NCBI RefSeq assembly: GCF_946479685.1
Contig: NZ_CAMLGS010000005.1
Span: 13,980-77,979 of the forward strand
From: an uncultured Methylotenera sp.
GTDB taxonomy: Bacteria; Pseudomonadota; Gammaproteobacteria; Burkholderiales; Methylophilaceae
Length of the DNA: 64,000 bases
Direction of reading: 5' to 3'
A program made the translations under genes and the position numbers. The notes under the pieces were generated by a model that searched no databases, was not told where the DNA came from, and saw nothing but the letters and a program-made list of their open reading frames with translations. Below are positions 38,634-47,458 of the stretch, piece after piece. Each line of letters begins with the position of its first letter. Positions within the stretch are counted from its first letter, which is position 1.

Positions 38634-39461
38634 TTAATCTACCGCAGCGTGTTCCTGCTGTAGCCTTTTTTGAAACTTATCACTATGAAACTTAGCGTAG
38701 AGCTTACCTGCCCTAGCGGCAACACTTTGCCAAAAGCTTGAATCCACACTGGCAAAACCAGCCGCATAGTGGCGCTTAAAGCGCAGATAATCACGCGCAC
38801 TCAGCCCTACACCCATACTGGAAAAATACAAGCCAGCAATATCTTTCATCACCGCCTTCATTGCCGGCTGCACATGTACTTGCATACGGTGCAAATCAAT
38901 TAAGTACAACTTGATCTGGCCTTGTTGCAGCGCCGGGGCATCCAGGCATAAATGACACAGGTAAAAATCTCGGTGGTTCAATCCGTTTTTATGCAGTTTT
39001 CTGGCGAGCTCAGCCACCGCAATAATCAGGCGTTTTTTAAAACGCGCATCTGGTGGATTGCTGACCCAGCTTGCACATAAGTCTTCTAAAGAAATAATAT
39101 CGCCCAAATCTTTGGTGATGATAAAGGACTGCTGGGTTGCCGGATTACAGCCACGCACCCCATAGCCGACCAGCGGCGTAGTATCAATGCCAATATCAAC
39201 CAGCTTCTGAATGGCGCGCACTTCTGTCAGCGCACCTAAAATTGGCACTTTAAAGCTTAAAAAGCTCTTAAAAATCTCTTTCCAGCCTACGCCAAAGTGC
39301 TGTTTAACAAAGTAGCTTTCACCACCAAATTGCACTTGCACGGTTCGCCTGCCAGCAACATTGCGATACACCCGCCCCTGCAGCTGCATCACCTGATCAA
39401 AGGCATTTTCAGTTAAATGCTTACTAATAAAAGCTGGCAACTCTAGTTTAGCCACGTGCAT
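38634..39461 (-). CDS. waaP: LPS core heptose I kinase WaaP (RfaP)
   Basis: WaaP phosphorylates O4 of heptose I, giving the inner core the negative charge that binds divalent cations and stabilises the outer membrane. The 275-aa protein aligns by eye with E. coli WaaP: SYFVKQHFGVGWKEIFK (ATP Lys53), SFIITKDLGDIISLEDLCASW, catalytic loop NHRDFYLCHL with Asp165, and LYLIDLHRMQ with metal Asp189, then IAGLYFSSMGVGLS. It overlaps waaG by 14 nt, so the pair is coupled. Confidence 0.94.
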   Translation of the reverse strand: MHVAKLELPAFISKHLTENAFDQVMQLQGRVYRNVAGRRTVQVQFGGESYFVKQHFGVGWKEIFKSFLSFKVPILGALTEVRAIQKLVDIGIDTTPLVGYGVRGCNPATQQSFIITKDLGDIISLEDLCASWVSNPPDARFKKRLIIAVAELARKLHKNGLNHRDFYLCHLCLDAPALQQGQIKLYLIDLHRMQVHVQPAMKAVMKDIAGLYFSSMGVGLSARDYLRFKRHYAAGFASVDSSFWQSVAARAGKLYAKFHSDKFQKRLQQEHAAVD

Positions 39462-40593
39462 TACCTCTGGTTTGTGCTAACGCGATAATGTAATCCGCCT
39501 CAGCACTATCTGACGATGTATTCTTGATATTGTTCGTGTAACGCATACCATTATCACGCCACTTTTCCTGTTGCGGCGATTGCAGCATTTGCGCCAGTGC
39601 ATGGTTCATTTCAGCTTGGCTATATGGTGCAGGCAACACCACGCCGGCATCTGCCTGTGCAATGTGCGGTGCATAGCCGCAAACATCGGTTACCAATACT
39701 GGCAAACCAGCCGTCATCGCCTCTATCAGCACCAGCCCTGCCAGTTCAGAACGTGCAGGGTGCGCAAACACATCAGCCCCCACCATTAAATCCGCAACAT
39801 CGGCACGGCCACCTACAGGCAGGCAGCGGTGGGCTATCGCACGTTTTTCACAATAGGCCGCGATATTACTATTCGACTCATACTCACCTATCGCAACCAG
39901 CCATGTTTTATCTTGCAGCGCTTTAGGTAAAGCAGCCATGGCATCAATGACCCGGTCCACCCCTTTACGCATAAAGGCAGAACCTACCGTCAGTACAATA
40001 TTGGCATCTGATGGCAGCCCAAACTGCTGACGCGCATAACTGCGGCACTGCTCACGATTCTTATTGGCAAACTTGTCTGCTGGAATACTGGGCGGCAACA
40101 GATGAAACCTAGCATCGGGCGTACCATACCACTGCTGAAAGCTCAGCTTCTCACGCTCGGTAAGCAATAGTATCTGACAAGTGTTATGCACCCCCATCAC
40201 CGCTTGCTCGGCTGCGGCAAAAAAGCGGTAGCGGCCAGTCAGCCGATAAAACCAAGAACGCTCCTCATACGCACGCTGAATAAAGCAAGGGTCGGCCGCG
40301 TAATACACATCCAAGCCAGCCATCCGATTAAAGCCTACCACCAGATCAACAGGCTGCTGCAGTAATTTATGCTGCATGGCATTGATAAGTGACTGATGAC
40401 GCTGATGATTTAAGCAACCGCGGCTCGGCAAAATCTCTACCCTGATGCGCGCATCCGGCATATCGCCACGCCACTCACCCGTATAAATAGTCACTTCATG
40501 CCCAGCCTGCACACAATCATGAGCGATGCGCAGCATATCGCGCTGTACGCCCCCATACGGAAACACTTTAAAAATGAGAAAGGCAAACTTCAA
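39448..40593 (-). CDS. waaG: LPS core glucosyltransferase I WaaG (RfaG)
   Basis: WaaG is a GT4 enzyme that adds the first outer-core hexose to heptose II. The 381-aa protein matches E. coli WaaG by eye: KVFPYGGVQRDMLRIA at the start, VVGFNRMAGLDVYYAADPCF, YRLTGRYRFFAAAEQAV, GSAFMRKGVDRVIDAM, and the GT4 donor motif ELAGLVLIEAMTAGLPVLVTDVCGYA with its Glu residues. It is divergent from waaC (60-bp gap) and coupled to waaP. Confidence 0.93.
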   Translation of the reverse strand: MKFAFLIFKVFPYGGVQRDMLRIAHDCVQAGHEVTIYTGEWRGDMPDARIRVEILPSRGCLNHQRHQSLINAMQHKLLQQPVDLVVGFNRMAGLDVYYAADPCFIQRAYEERSWFYRLTGRYRFFAAAEQAVMGVHNTCQILLLTEREKLSFQQWYGTPDARFHLLPPSIPADKFANKNREQCRSYARQQFGLPSDANIVLTVGSAFMRKGVDRVIDAMAALPKALQDKTWLVAIGEYESNSNIAAYCEKRAIAHRCLPVGGRADVADLMVGADVFAHPARSELAGLVLIEAMTAGLPVLVTDVCGYAPHIAQADAGVVLPAPYSQAEMNHALAQMLQSPQQEKWRDNGMRYTNNIKNTSSDSAEADYIIALAQTRGNARG

Positions 40594-40653
40594 TGGACTA
40601 AGCGACTTTATGCAGGTGATGAAAAAATCTAATTGTATGCGAAAATATCAAAT

Positions 40654-41613
40654 ATGCTGAAACTGCTTATCGTTAAAACTTCGTCATTAGGCGACGTTAT
40701 CCACAATCTACCTATCATCCATGACATCCGCACGCACTATCCAGATGCCGAGATAGACTGGGTGGTGGAAGAAAGCTTTGCGGACATTCCCAAACTGCAC
40801 CCCGGCGTAAATCGTGTCATCCCGGTTGCACTACGCAGATGGCGCAAAGCGATTTTCAGCAAAAACACCTGGGCTGAAATCAAAACAGCCAAGCGCAGCA
40901 TCGCGCAGCAATCGTATGATGTCATTTTGGATACGCAAGGACTGATTAAAAGCGGCCTGATTACATCTTTGAGTCACGGGTATAAACATGGCTTTGATAA
41001 AAACTCCGTGCGCGAGCCGCTAGCCAGCCACTTTTATCAAACCAGCCATTTTGTCGCACGCAACCAGCACGCGGTTGCCAGAATCCGCGCACTGGCCGCT
41101 CTCACCTTTGGCTACGCAACCCCAACCGATTTGCCTAATTACGGCATCGCTGCATCAGCGCAAGCTGACTTGGCGCTAAACAGCCCATACGTGGTGGGCT
41201 TGCATGGCACCAGCCGCGATAGCAAGTTATGGCCAGTCACGCACTGGATTCAACTAGGGGCGGAATTAGCCAAGCTAAATTTACAATTGGTGCTGCCTTG
41301 GGCTAGCGCCGCCGAGTTTGAGCGTGCACAGCAAATTGCAGGCGCACTTCACAACGCAACCGTACTACCCAAACAGCGCATTGCGCAGCTCGCCACCATT
41401 ATCAGCCAAGCGCAAGCTGCGGTCGGCGTGGATACCGGTTTGTCGCATTTAAGCGTTGCGCTCAGCATCCCCACCGTAGCCATTTACACCGACACCAACC
41501 CGGCGCTTACCGGCGTATATGCAGGCGCTAACGCCCCTGCCATCAACCTTGGCAACATCAATCAAATCCCAGCAGCCACAGCGGTAATGGACGCCCTCAA
41601 AAATATTCTATAA
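40654..41613 (+). CDS. waaC: ADP-heptose:LPS heptosyltransferase I
   Basis: WaaC adds the first heptose to Kdo2-lipid A. The 319-aa GT9 protein starts MLKLLIVKTSSLGDVIHNLP, the WaaC form of the family signature, and has VVGLHGTSRDSKLWP for donor binding and GVDTGLSHLSVALSIPTVAIYTDTNP near the end. I use ATG 40654 because a TTG seven codons upstream would add residues not seen in the family. It is followed by the grpE heat-shock promoter. Confidence 0.95.
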   Translation: MLKLLIVKTSSLGDVIHNLPIIHDIRTHYPDAEIDWVVEESFADIPKLHPGVNRVIPVALRRWRKAIFSKNTWAEIKTAKRSIAQQSYDVILDTQGLIKSGLITSLSHGYKHGFDKNSVREPLASHFYQTSHFVARNQHAVARIRALAALTFGYATPTDLPNYGIAASAQADLALNSPYVVGLHGTSRDSKLWPVTHWIQLGAELAKLNLQLVLPWASAAEFERAQQIAGALHNATVLPKQRIAQLATIISQAQAAVGVDTGLSHLSVALSIPTVAIYTDTNPALTGVYAGANAPAINLGNINQIPAATAVMDALKNIL

Positions 41614-41629
41614 AAATTTTGCAAGTTGG

Positions 41630-41657
41630 CTTGAATTTTAATTCAGCATCCCCACAT
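41630..41657 (+). promoter_or_regulatory. sigma-32 (RpoH) promoter of grpE
   Basis: CTTGAAT (41630-41636), a 13-nt spacer, then CCCCACAT (41650-41657), against the RpoH consensus CTTGAAA-N(11-16)-CCCCATNT. It lies 34 bp before the grpE ATG. Confidence 0.85.
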
Positions 41658-41691
41658 TCACAGAAGTGTTAATAATGAACTGGGGATAACC

Positions 41692-42198
41692 ATGCAAGAC
41701 GAACAATCTACGCCGCAAGCTGAGCTAGAAACTACAACAGAAAATACACAAACAGCAGAAACAAGAATTGCCGAGCTAGAAGCTGCACTTGAAGAAGCAA
41801 AAGCCAGCGTACTCTATGTTAAAGCTGAAGGTGAAAACATCCGCCGCCGTGCGGTAGATGACATCGATAAAGCACGTAAATTTGCTTTAGAGAAATTTTC
41901 AGGCGAATTGCTGGCAGTAAAAGATAGCCTAGATGCCGCGTTAGCGATTGAAGCTACGGAAGTGCAAAGCTACAAAGATGGCGTTGAGCTGACCGCGAAA
42001 CAATTATCCAGCGTATTTGAAAAATTCAACATTGCTGAAATCAGCCCATTGGGTGAAAAATTTGACCCGAACAAACATCAGGCAATTTCAATGCTAGAAA
42101 ACAGTGGCGAGCCAAACACCGTGACCAGCGTGCTGCAAAAAGGCTACACTTTAAATGAGCGCGTACTACGCCCTGCACTAGTAATGGTCGCTAAGTAA
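41692..42198 (+). CDS. grpE: nucleotide exchange factor GrpE
   Basis: GrpE drives ADP release from DnaK. The 168-aa protein has a charged N-terminus, a long dimeric helix (~20-75, including [24 protein letters not shown]) and a C-terminal beta domain with the signature [13 protein letters not shown] and [25 protein letters not shown] run lies upstream of the ATG. It is the first gene of grpE-dnaK-dnaJ, with its own sigma-32 promoter. Confidence 0.95.
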   Translation: MQDEQSTPQAELETTTENTQTAETRIAELEAALEEAKASVLYVKAEGENIRRRAVDDIDKARKFALEKFSGELLAVKDSLDAALAIEATEVQSYKDGVELTAKQLSSVFEKFNIAEISPLGEKFDPNKHQAISMLENSGEPNTVTSVLQKGYTLNERVLRPALVMVAK

Positions 42199-42237
42199 TT
42201 TGTTTTTTATAAATAAAAGCTTTCTATATAAAAAGCT

Positions 42238-42265
42238 CTTGAATTTAGAAAAACAATCACCATCT
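42238..42265 (+). promoter_or_regulatory. sigma-32 (RpoH) promoter of dnaK
   Basis: CTTGAAT (42238-42244), a 13-nt spacer, then CACCATCT (42258-42265): one mismatch to CCCCATNT and the same spacing as the grpE promoter. It lies 83 bp before the dnaK ATG. Confidence 0.82.
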
Positions 42266-42288
42266 AGCAAACAAGGTTATCAATTAAG

Positions 42289-42317
42289 CTGCTTTTAAGC
42301 TTCAGCGCTAAAAGCAG
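42289..42317 (+). promoter_or_regulatory. hairpin in the dnaK 5' leader
   Basis: CTGCTTTTA (42289-42297) pairs perfectly with TAAAAGCAG (42309-42317) through an 11-nt loop. It lies between the sigma-32 promoter and the AAAGGA ribosome site (42337-42342), so it would be in the dnaK leader RNA. It may affect stability or translation. Confidence 0.5.
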
Positions 42318-42348
42318 TGGGAACAAATTTAAAGTAAAAGGAAATAAA

Positions 42349-44271
42349 ATGGGAAAAATTATTGGTATTGACTTAGGTACAACGAACTCTTGCGTAGCCG
42401 TAATGGAAGGCGGCAAACCACGCGTGATTGAAAACGCTGAGGGTGCTCGTACTACCCCGTCTATCATTGCGTATCAAGAAGATGGCGAAATCTTAGCGGG
42501 CGCACCGGCTAAACGCCAAGCTGTGACCAACCCAAAAAATACGCTTTATGCAGTTAAGCGTTTGATTGGCCGTCGTTTTGAAGAAAAAGAAGTACAAAAA
42601 GACATCGGCTTGATGCCTTACACCATCGCTAAAGCTGATAACGGCGACGCATGGGTAGAAGTGCGCGGCAGCAAAATGGCACCGCCACAAATTTCAGCTG
42701 AAGTTTTACGCAAAATGAAAAAAACTGCGGAAGACTATCTGGGTGAAGAAGTAACAGAAGCGGTCATTACTGTGCCAGCTTACTTCAACGACAGTCAACG
42801 TCAGGCTACTAAAGATGCAGGCCGTATCGCTGGTTTAGAAGTTAAACGTATCATCAACGAACCAACAGCAGCAGCATTGGCGTTCGGTTTAGACAAACAA
42901 GAAGGCGACCGTAAGATTGCGGTGTATGACTTGGGCGGCGGTACATTTGACGTATCTATCATTGAAATTTCAAGCATCGATGGCGAACACCAATTTGAAG
43001 TGCTTTCAACCAACGGCGATACATTCCTAGGTGGTGAAGACTTTGACAACCGTTTAATCGACTTCTTAGCTGATGAATTCAAGAAAGAAAATGGCTTAGA
43101 CTTACGCAACGACTTATTGGCTAAACAACGTTTGAAAGAAGCTGCAGAAAAAGCAAAAATCGAGCTTTCAGGCGCACAACAAACTGAAGTGAACTTGCCA
43201 TACATCACTGCAGACGCAACAGGCCCTAAACACTTGGTAGTAAAAATTACCCGTGCAAAATTAGAGTCATTGGTTGACGACTTGATCGAGCGCACTATCG
43301 CTCCATGCCGTACAGCATTGAAAGATGCTGGTGTTTCAGCTTCTGACATCTCTGACGTGATTTTGGTTGGCGGTCAAAGCCGTATGCCTAAAGTGCAAGA
43401 AAAAGTAAAAGAAATCTTCGGTAAAGAGCCACGTAAAGACGTGAACCCAGACGAAGCAGTTGCAGTTGGTGCAGCGATTCAAGGTGGCGTATTGCAAGGT
43501 GACGTAAAAGACGTGTTGTTGCTAGACGTAACACCATTGTCATTAGGTATTGAAACACTAGGTGGCGTGATGACTAAACTCATCAAGAAAAACACCACGA
43601 TTCCTACCAAGGCATCACAAGTGTTCTCAACCGCTGATGACAACCAAAATGCAGTAACGATTCAAGTGTTGCAAGGCGAGCGCGAAATGGCGTCAGCTAA
43701 TAAATCACTTGGCCAATTTAACTTGAGCGACATTCCACCAGCACCACGTGGCATGCCACAAATTGAAGTGACTTTTGACATCGATGCCAACGGTATTTTG
43801 CATGTTTCAGCAAAAGACAAAGCAACTGGCAAAGAAAACAAAATCACCATCAAGGCAAACTCTGGTCTTTCTGAAGAAGAAATCAAGAAGATGGAAGAAG
43901 ATGCAGTTAAATATGCAGAAGAAGACCGCAAATTACGCGAGCTTGTAGATGCACGCAACGCTGGTGATGGCGCAGTACACTCTGTGAAAAAATCATTAAC
44001 AGAGCACGGCGACAAACTAGAAGCGGCTGAAAAAGAAGCGATTGAAGCTGCAGTTAAAGATCTGGAAGAAGCATTGAAATCAGATGACAAAGCTGAAATC
44101 GAAGCAAAAACTGAAGCTTTAACCACTGTGTCACAAAAACTAGGCGAGAAAGTTTACGCAGAGCAACAAGCGCAAGCAAATGCTCAAAACGCACAACCTA
44201 GCCCAGAAGGTGAAAAAACTGTGGATGGCGACGTAGTTGATGCAGAGTTTGAAGAAGTGAAGAAAGACTAA
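42349..44271 (+). CDS. dnaK: molecular chaperone DnaK (Hsp70)
   Basis: DnaK binds unfolded peptides in an ATP-driven cycle with DnaJ and GrpE. The 640-aa protein has the N-terminal ATPase ([53 protein letters not shown]), the [17 protein letters not shown] linker and the substrate-binding domain, with a disordered tail ending EEVKKD. The AAAGGA ribosome site lies 7 nt before ATG. Length and motifs are standard. Confidence 0.98.
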   Translation: MGKIIGIDLGTTNSCVAVMEGGKPRVIENAEGARTTPSIIAYQEDGEILAGAPAKRQAVTNPKNTLYAVKRLIGRRFEEKEVQKDIGLMPYTIAKADNGDAWVEVRGSKMAPPQISAEVLRKMKKTAEDYLGEEVTEAVITVPAYFNDSQRQATKDAGRIAGLEVKRIINEPTAAALAFGLDKQEGDRKIAVYDLGGGTFDVSIIEISSIDGEHQFEVLSTNGDTFLGGEDFDNRLIDFLADEFKKENGLDLRNDLLAKQRLKEAAEKAKIELSGAQQTEVNLPYITADATGPKHLVVKITRAKLESLVDDLIERTIAPCRTALKDAGVSASDISDVILVGGQSRMPKVQEKVKEIFGKEPRKDVNPDEAVAVGAAIQGGVLQGDVKDVLLLDVTPLSLGIETLGGVMTKLIKKNTTIPTKASQVFSTADDNQNAVTIQVLQGEREMASANKSLGQFNLSDIPPAPRGMPQIEVTFDIDANGILHVSAKDKATGKENKITIKANSGLSEEEIKKMEEDAVKYAEEDRKLRELVDARNAGDGAVHSVKKSLTEHGDKLEAAEKEAIEAAVKDLEEALKSDDKAEIEAKTEALTTVSQKLGEKVYAEQQAQANAQNAQPSPEGEKTVDGDVVDAEFEEVKKD

Positions 44272-44296
44272 TTTTAGCGCTAGCTTATGGTCTACA

Positions 44297-44328
44297 GTCG
44301 TTAGCGTCCACGGATGCTAACGACTTTT
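44297..44328 (+). terminator. hairpin with short T run between dnaK and dnaJ
   Basis: GTCGTTAGC (44297-44305) pairs with GCTAACGAC (44316-44324), with an inner TCC/GGA pairing, followed by TTTTCC. It looks like a leaky terminator that would lower dnaJ relative to dnaK. Confidence 0.65.
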
Positions 44329-44372
44329 CCATTTAAACAAGCAAGTCCCAACTCAATATTACAGACTAAATT

Positions 44373-45503
44373 ATGGCAGCTAAAAAAGATTACTACGAGG
44401 TTCTCGGCGTTAACAAGGATGCCTCTGAAGAAGAGATTAAAAAGGCTTATCGCAAACTGGCGATGAAGTACCATCCTGACCGTAACCCGGACAACCCAAA
44501 AGCAGAAGATCAATTTAAAGAGGCTAAAGAAGCCTACGAAATGCTCTCTGATGACCAAAAGCGCGCAGCCTATGACCAATACGGCCACGCCGGTGTTGAC
44601 CCTAGCATGGGTGGCGGCGGAGGCGGCTTTGGCGGTGCAGGTTTCGGTGATGCGTTCGGCGATATCTTCGGTGACATTTTTGGTGGTGGCGCACGTGGTC
44701 AACGCAGCAATGTTTATCGCGGTGCTGATTTGCGCTACAACATGGAAATTTCGCTGGAAGACGCAGCTAAAGGCACTGAAACCAAGATTCGCATTCCAGT
44801 ACAGGCAAAATGTGACCCATGTGGCGGCACTGGTGCAAAATCAGGTAAATCACCTGTCACCTGCTCAACCTGCGGCGGCCACGGCCAAGTACGTATGCAG
44901 CAAGGCTTTTTCTCAGTACAGCAAACTTGTCCTAAGTGCCATGGCACAGGTAAAGTCATTAAAGACGAAGACAAATGTACTAGCTGTCACGGTGCTGGTC
45001 GCGTCAAACAAAATAAAACACTGTCCGTTAAGATTCCAGCAGGTGTGGATGAGGGTGACAGAATCCGCTTAAGCGGCGAAGGTGAAGCCGGCGTTAACGG
45101 CGGCCCAACCGGTGACTTGTATGTTGTGATTCACCTGAAAACCCACGAAATTTTCCAACGCGATGGCGGAAATTTACACTGCGAGATGCCTATCAGCTTT
45201 AGCACCGCAGCACTGGGTGGCGAAATTGAAGTACCAACCCTAGATGGCTCAGCAAAAATGAAGATTCCTGCTGAAACCCAAACCGGTGGCGTATTTAGAT
45301 TACGCGGCAAAGGCATTAAACCACTGCGCTCTAGCGACTATGGCGATTTAATGGTGCATGTAGTGGTGGAAACACCAGTAAAACTAACTACACGCCAAAA
45401 AGAACTGTTACGTGAGTTTGAAGAAAGCACACAAGCAGACGCTGGCAAACACAGCCCTAAAAACAAAAGCTGGGTAGATAAAGCCAAAGACTTTTTTGGA
45501 TAA
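44373..45503 (+). CDS. dnaJ: co-chaperone DnaJ (Hsp40)
   Basis: DnaJ delivers substrates to DnaK and stimulates its ATPase. The 376-aa protein is complete: a J domain with HPD in [11 protein letters not shown] (~31-41), a Gly/Phe-rich region (~75-105), four zinc-finger repeats ([32 protein letters not shown]) and C-terminal beta domains. No obvious ribosome site is seen before ATG. Confidence 0.97.
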   Translation: MAAKKDYYEVLGVNKDASEEEIKKAYRKLAMKYHPDRNPDNPKAEDQFKEAKEAYEMLSDDQKRAAYDQYGHAGVDPSMGGGGGGFGGAGFGDAFGDIFGDIFGGGARGQRSNVYRGADLRYNMEISLEDAAKGTETKIRIPVQAKCDPCGGTGAKSGKSPVTCSTCGGHGQVRMQQGFFSVQQTCPKCHGTGKVIKDEDKCTSCHGAGRVKQNKTLSVKIPAGVDEGDRIRLSGEGEAGVNGGPTGDLYVVIHLKTHEIFQRDGGNLHCEMPISFSTAALGGEIEVPTLDGSAKMKIPAETQTGGVFRLRGKGIKPLRSSDYGDLMVHVVVETPVKLTTRQKELLREFEESTQADAGKHSPKNKSWVDKAKDFFG

Positions 45504-45533
45504 GTTGCTTAAAAAGTAAGTTTTACGCTTAAT

Positions 45534-45565
45534 AAAAAGGCCTGCGATTGCAGGCCTTTTTATTT
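45534..45565 (+). terminator. strong bidirectional terminator after dnaJ
   Basis: GGCCTGC (45539-45545) and GCAGGCC (45550-45556) enclose a 4-nt loop, with A-run before and TTTTTATTTT after. The flanking A5/T5 makes it work on both strands, ending dnaJ and the opposing hxlR-type gene. Confidence 0.92.
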
Positions 45566-45624
45566 TACTAAGACTCTTTACATGAGCGCCTACAATCGGC
45601 CCAAAGCAGACCTTCACTTTTCCA

Positions 45625-46068
45625 TTATTCGTCGCTTGGCTCGACGATTTGTATCGGCCTAGTACCGATTCTTGCCCCTGTAACCTCATCTAATACGACA
45701 GGTTTAATCTCCGTACCTGTTTCCGCATCCAAGAAACGCACTAACTTACCATCCCCGCGATATTTCCGCCCCCAGTCTCCAATCATAAAAAGTACGGGCA
45801 GAAAGTCTCTGCCTGCTGCTGTCAGCACATATTCATCACGCGGCGGATGTTCTGAATAGATCCTTTTTTCAAGGATACCTTCCTCGGTGAGAGTCGCCAG
45901 ACGCTTGGTCAGTATTGTCGGTGCAATACTGAGATTTTTACGAAACTGCTCAAAGCGCGTGAGGCCAGCATGCGCATCTCTAAGTATCAATATACTCCAC
46001 GCGTCTCCAAGAAAGTCGAGACTCCTAGCGATTGGACAATAATTTTTAGCATTAACTTTTGAGTTCAT
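45625..46068 (-). CDS. HxlR-family winged-helix transcriptional regulator
   Basis: A 147-aa HxlR regulator. Cys11 in NYCPIARSLDFLGDAWSILILRD-type context is the position used for redox or electrophile sensing in several family members (YodB, HypR), though not in all. The DNA-binding core has LSIAPTILTKRLATLTEEGIL and HPPRDEYVLTAAGRDFLPVL. It is divergent from the SDR gene, with palindromic GATAGT sites between, so it probably controls both itself and that operon. Confidence 0.85.
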   Translation of the reverse strand: MNSKVNAKNYCPIARSLDFLGDAWSILILRDAHAGLTRFEQFRKNLSIAPTILTKRLATLTEEGILEKRIYSEHPPRDEYVLTAAGRDFLPVLFMIGDWGRKYRGDGKLVRFLDAETGTEIKPVVLDEVTGARIGTRPIQIVEPSDE

Positions 46069-46110
46069 ATCATTTAAATAGTGACATAGTATTAAATCAG
46101 CAGTAACATT

Positions 46111-46127
46111 ACTATCATATTGATAGT
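46111..46127. promoter_or_regulatory. palindromic operator candidate between hxlR-type gene and SDR
   Basis: ACTATC-ATATT-GATAGT is a perfect 6-bp inverted repeat with a 5-nt centre. Related half-sites lie beside it: AATAGTGACATAGTAT (~46078-46092) and GATAGTATCACTG (~46146-46158). This number of copies suggests several regulator sites across both divergent promoters. Confidence 0.6.
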
Positions 46128-46194
46128 GACAGTTGCTTTCAATTCGATAGTATCACTGTAAAGTCAGAAAATCCACCCTTAAAGGAGATTGGTT

Positions 46195-47037
46195 ATGAGT
46201 AAAAAAGGATTAGGTATTGCCATTGTCACAGGTGCATCATCAGGTATTGGTAAGGCCACCGCAGAGTTATTAGCAAACTCTGGATATAAGGTCTATGGAA
46301 CAAGCCGTAAGGGAGCATCAGCCGCTGAAGGCTCTTACAAAATGATTGCACTGGATGTGAACAGCGAAGCTTCTATAGAAGCTGCCTTAAAAGAAATAAT
46401 CCAAATTGAAGGCCGGATTGATCTGGTTGTTAACAACGCCGGCTTTGGGGTGGCACCAGGTGGAGCCGAAGAAAGCTCAATTGAACAAACCAAGATGATT
46501 TTTGATACTAACTTTTTTGGGATTGTTCGCATGACGCGTGCTGTTGTGCCGTATATGAGAAAACAGGGCGAAGGTAGGATTATCAATATCGGTTCCATTC
46601 TTGGACTGATACCGGCGCCATACATGGCAACCTACGCCGCCACTAAACATGCAGTCGAGGGGTTTTCTGAATCGCTAGATCATGAGTTTAGAACAAGAGG
46701 CATCCGTGTTTCGGTGGTTGAACCTGGCTATACCAATACGCAATTTGAAGCCAATACACTAGAAGTAGATGCCAAAATAGATGAGTACAACATCGCGCGG
46801 AAAGCGCTCACAAAATTAATGAAAGTAGCTATTGCAGGCGGCGATGATCCCAAGGTAGTTGCCAATGTAGTATTGAAAGCTGCCAATGCCAAACATCCTA
46901 AGCTGCGTTACGCCGCTGGAAAATTAGCATGCCGCTTGAGCTTGCTGAGAAGATTTGCGCCTGCTGCGTTAGTTGATATGGGCATTCGTAAAGAGATGCA
47001 ACTTGACTCACTCGACAAAGTAGCTAGCCAACCATAA
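46195..47037 (+). CDS. short-chain dehydrogenase/reductase
   Basis: A 280-aa classical SDR. TGASSGIGKATAELLA (~10-25) binds NAD(P), NNAG follows, Ser is in NIGSILG, and the catalytic Tyr/Lys is in YAATKHAVEGFSESL. Substrate unknown. ATG 46195 is chosen because AAAGGAG lies 7 nt upstream; a TTG two codons earlier is not supported. It is the first gene of a three-gene operon likely controlled by the divergent HxlR regulator. Confidence 0.85.
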   Translation: MSKKGLGIAIVTGASSGIGKATAELLANSGYKVYGTSRKGASAAEGSYKMIALDVNSEASIEAALKEIIQIEGRIDLVVNNAGFGVAPGGAEESSIEQTKMIFDTNFFGIVRMTRAVVPYMRKQGEGRIINIGSILGLIPAPYMATYAATKHAVEGFSESLDHEFRTRGIRVSVVEPGYTNTQFEANTLEVDAKIDEYNIARKALTKLMKVAIAGGDDPKVVANVVLKAANAKHPKLRYAAGKLACRLSLLRRFAPAALVDMGIRKEMQLDSLDKVASQP

Positions 47038-47046
47038 GAGACCGTC

Positions 47047-47424
47047 ATGAAACTATCTTTTCACCGATTAGCCGTATTCACCTCAGCTCTATTTTTAATA
47101 CTGGCTATGACTTGGATGTTTGCACCCTTTTATTTGCTGTCAGAGTGGGGAGTGAATCTATCAACTGCGGCAGGGTTAGTTGGCAGGCGAGCAGCAGCAC
47201 TTTATGCAGGCATTGCAGTGATGTTTTTCATGGCGAGAAATGCGGCACAATCTACAACCCGCACTGCACTCAACTACGGAATGATAACGTCCTGTACGAT
47301 GCTAGCGCTACTAGGTGCGTATGAGTTTGCTACAGGTCACGCAACCAACGGCATTCTGGCAGCCATTTTTATCGAAGTCGCCCTTGTTCTAGCATTTTTG
47401 TATGTCGGCTGGCGCAGGAAGTAA
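47047..47424 (+). CDS. small four-helix membrane protein of the SDR operon
   Basis: A 125-aa membrane protein with four hydrophobic segments (~9-30, 43-65, 75-95, 103-121) and no recognised catalytic motif. It lies 9 bp after the SDR stop and 34 bp before the oxidoreductase gene. It resembles DUF4345/DUF4267-type small membrane proteins in size and layout only; function unknown. Confidence 0.65.
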   Translation: MKLSFHRLAVFTSALFLILAMTWMFAPFYLLSEWGVNLSTAAGLVGRRAAALYAGIAVMFFMARNAAQSTTRTALNYGMITSCTMLALLGAYEFATGHATNGILAAIFIEVALVLAFLYVGWRRK

Positions 47425-47458
47425 ACAGCACCATCAACAAAAAATCAGGAGTGAAATG

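Noticed and set aside
41614..42348. CIRCE elements ahead of grpE or dnaK
   Set aside because: No 9-bp TTAGCACTC/GAGTGCTAA pair is present; the sigma-32 promoters explain the region.
46189..46194. TTG start two codons upstream for the SDR gene
   Set aside because: It falls too close to the AAAGGAG ribosome site, while ATG 46195 is correctly spaced.
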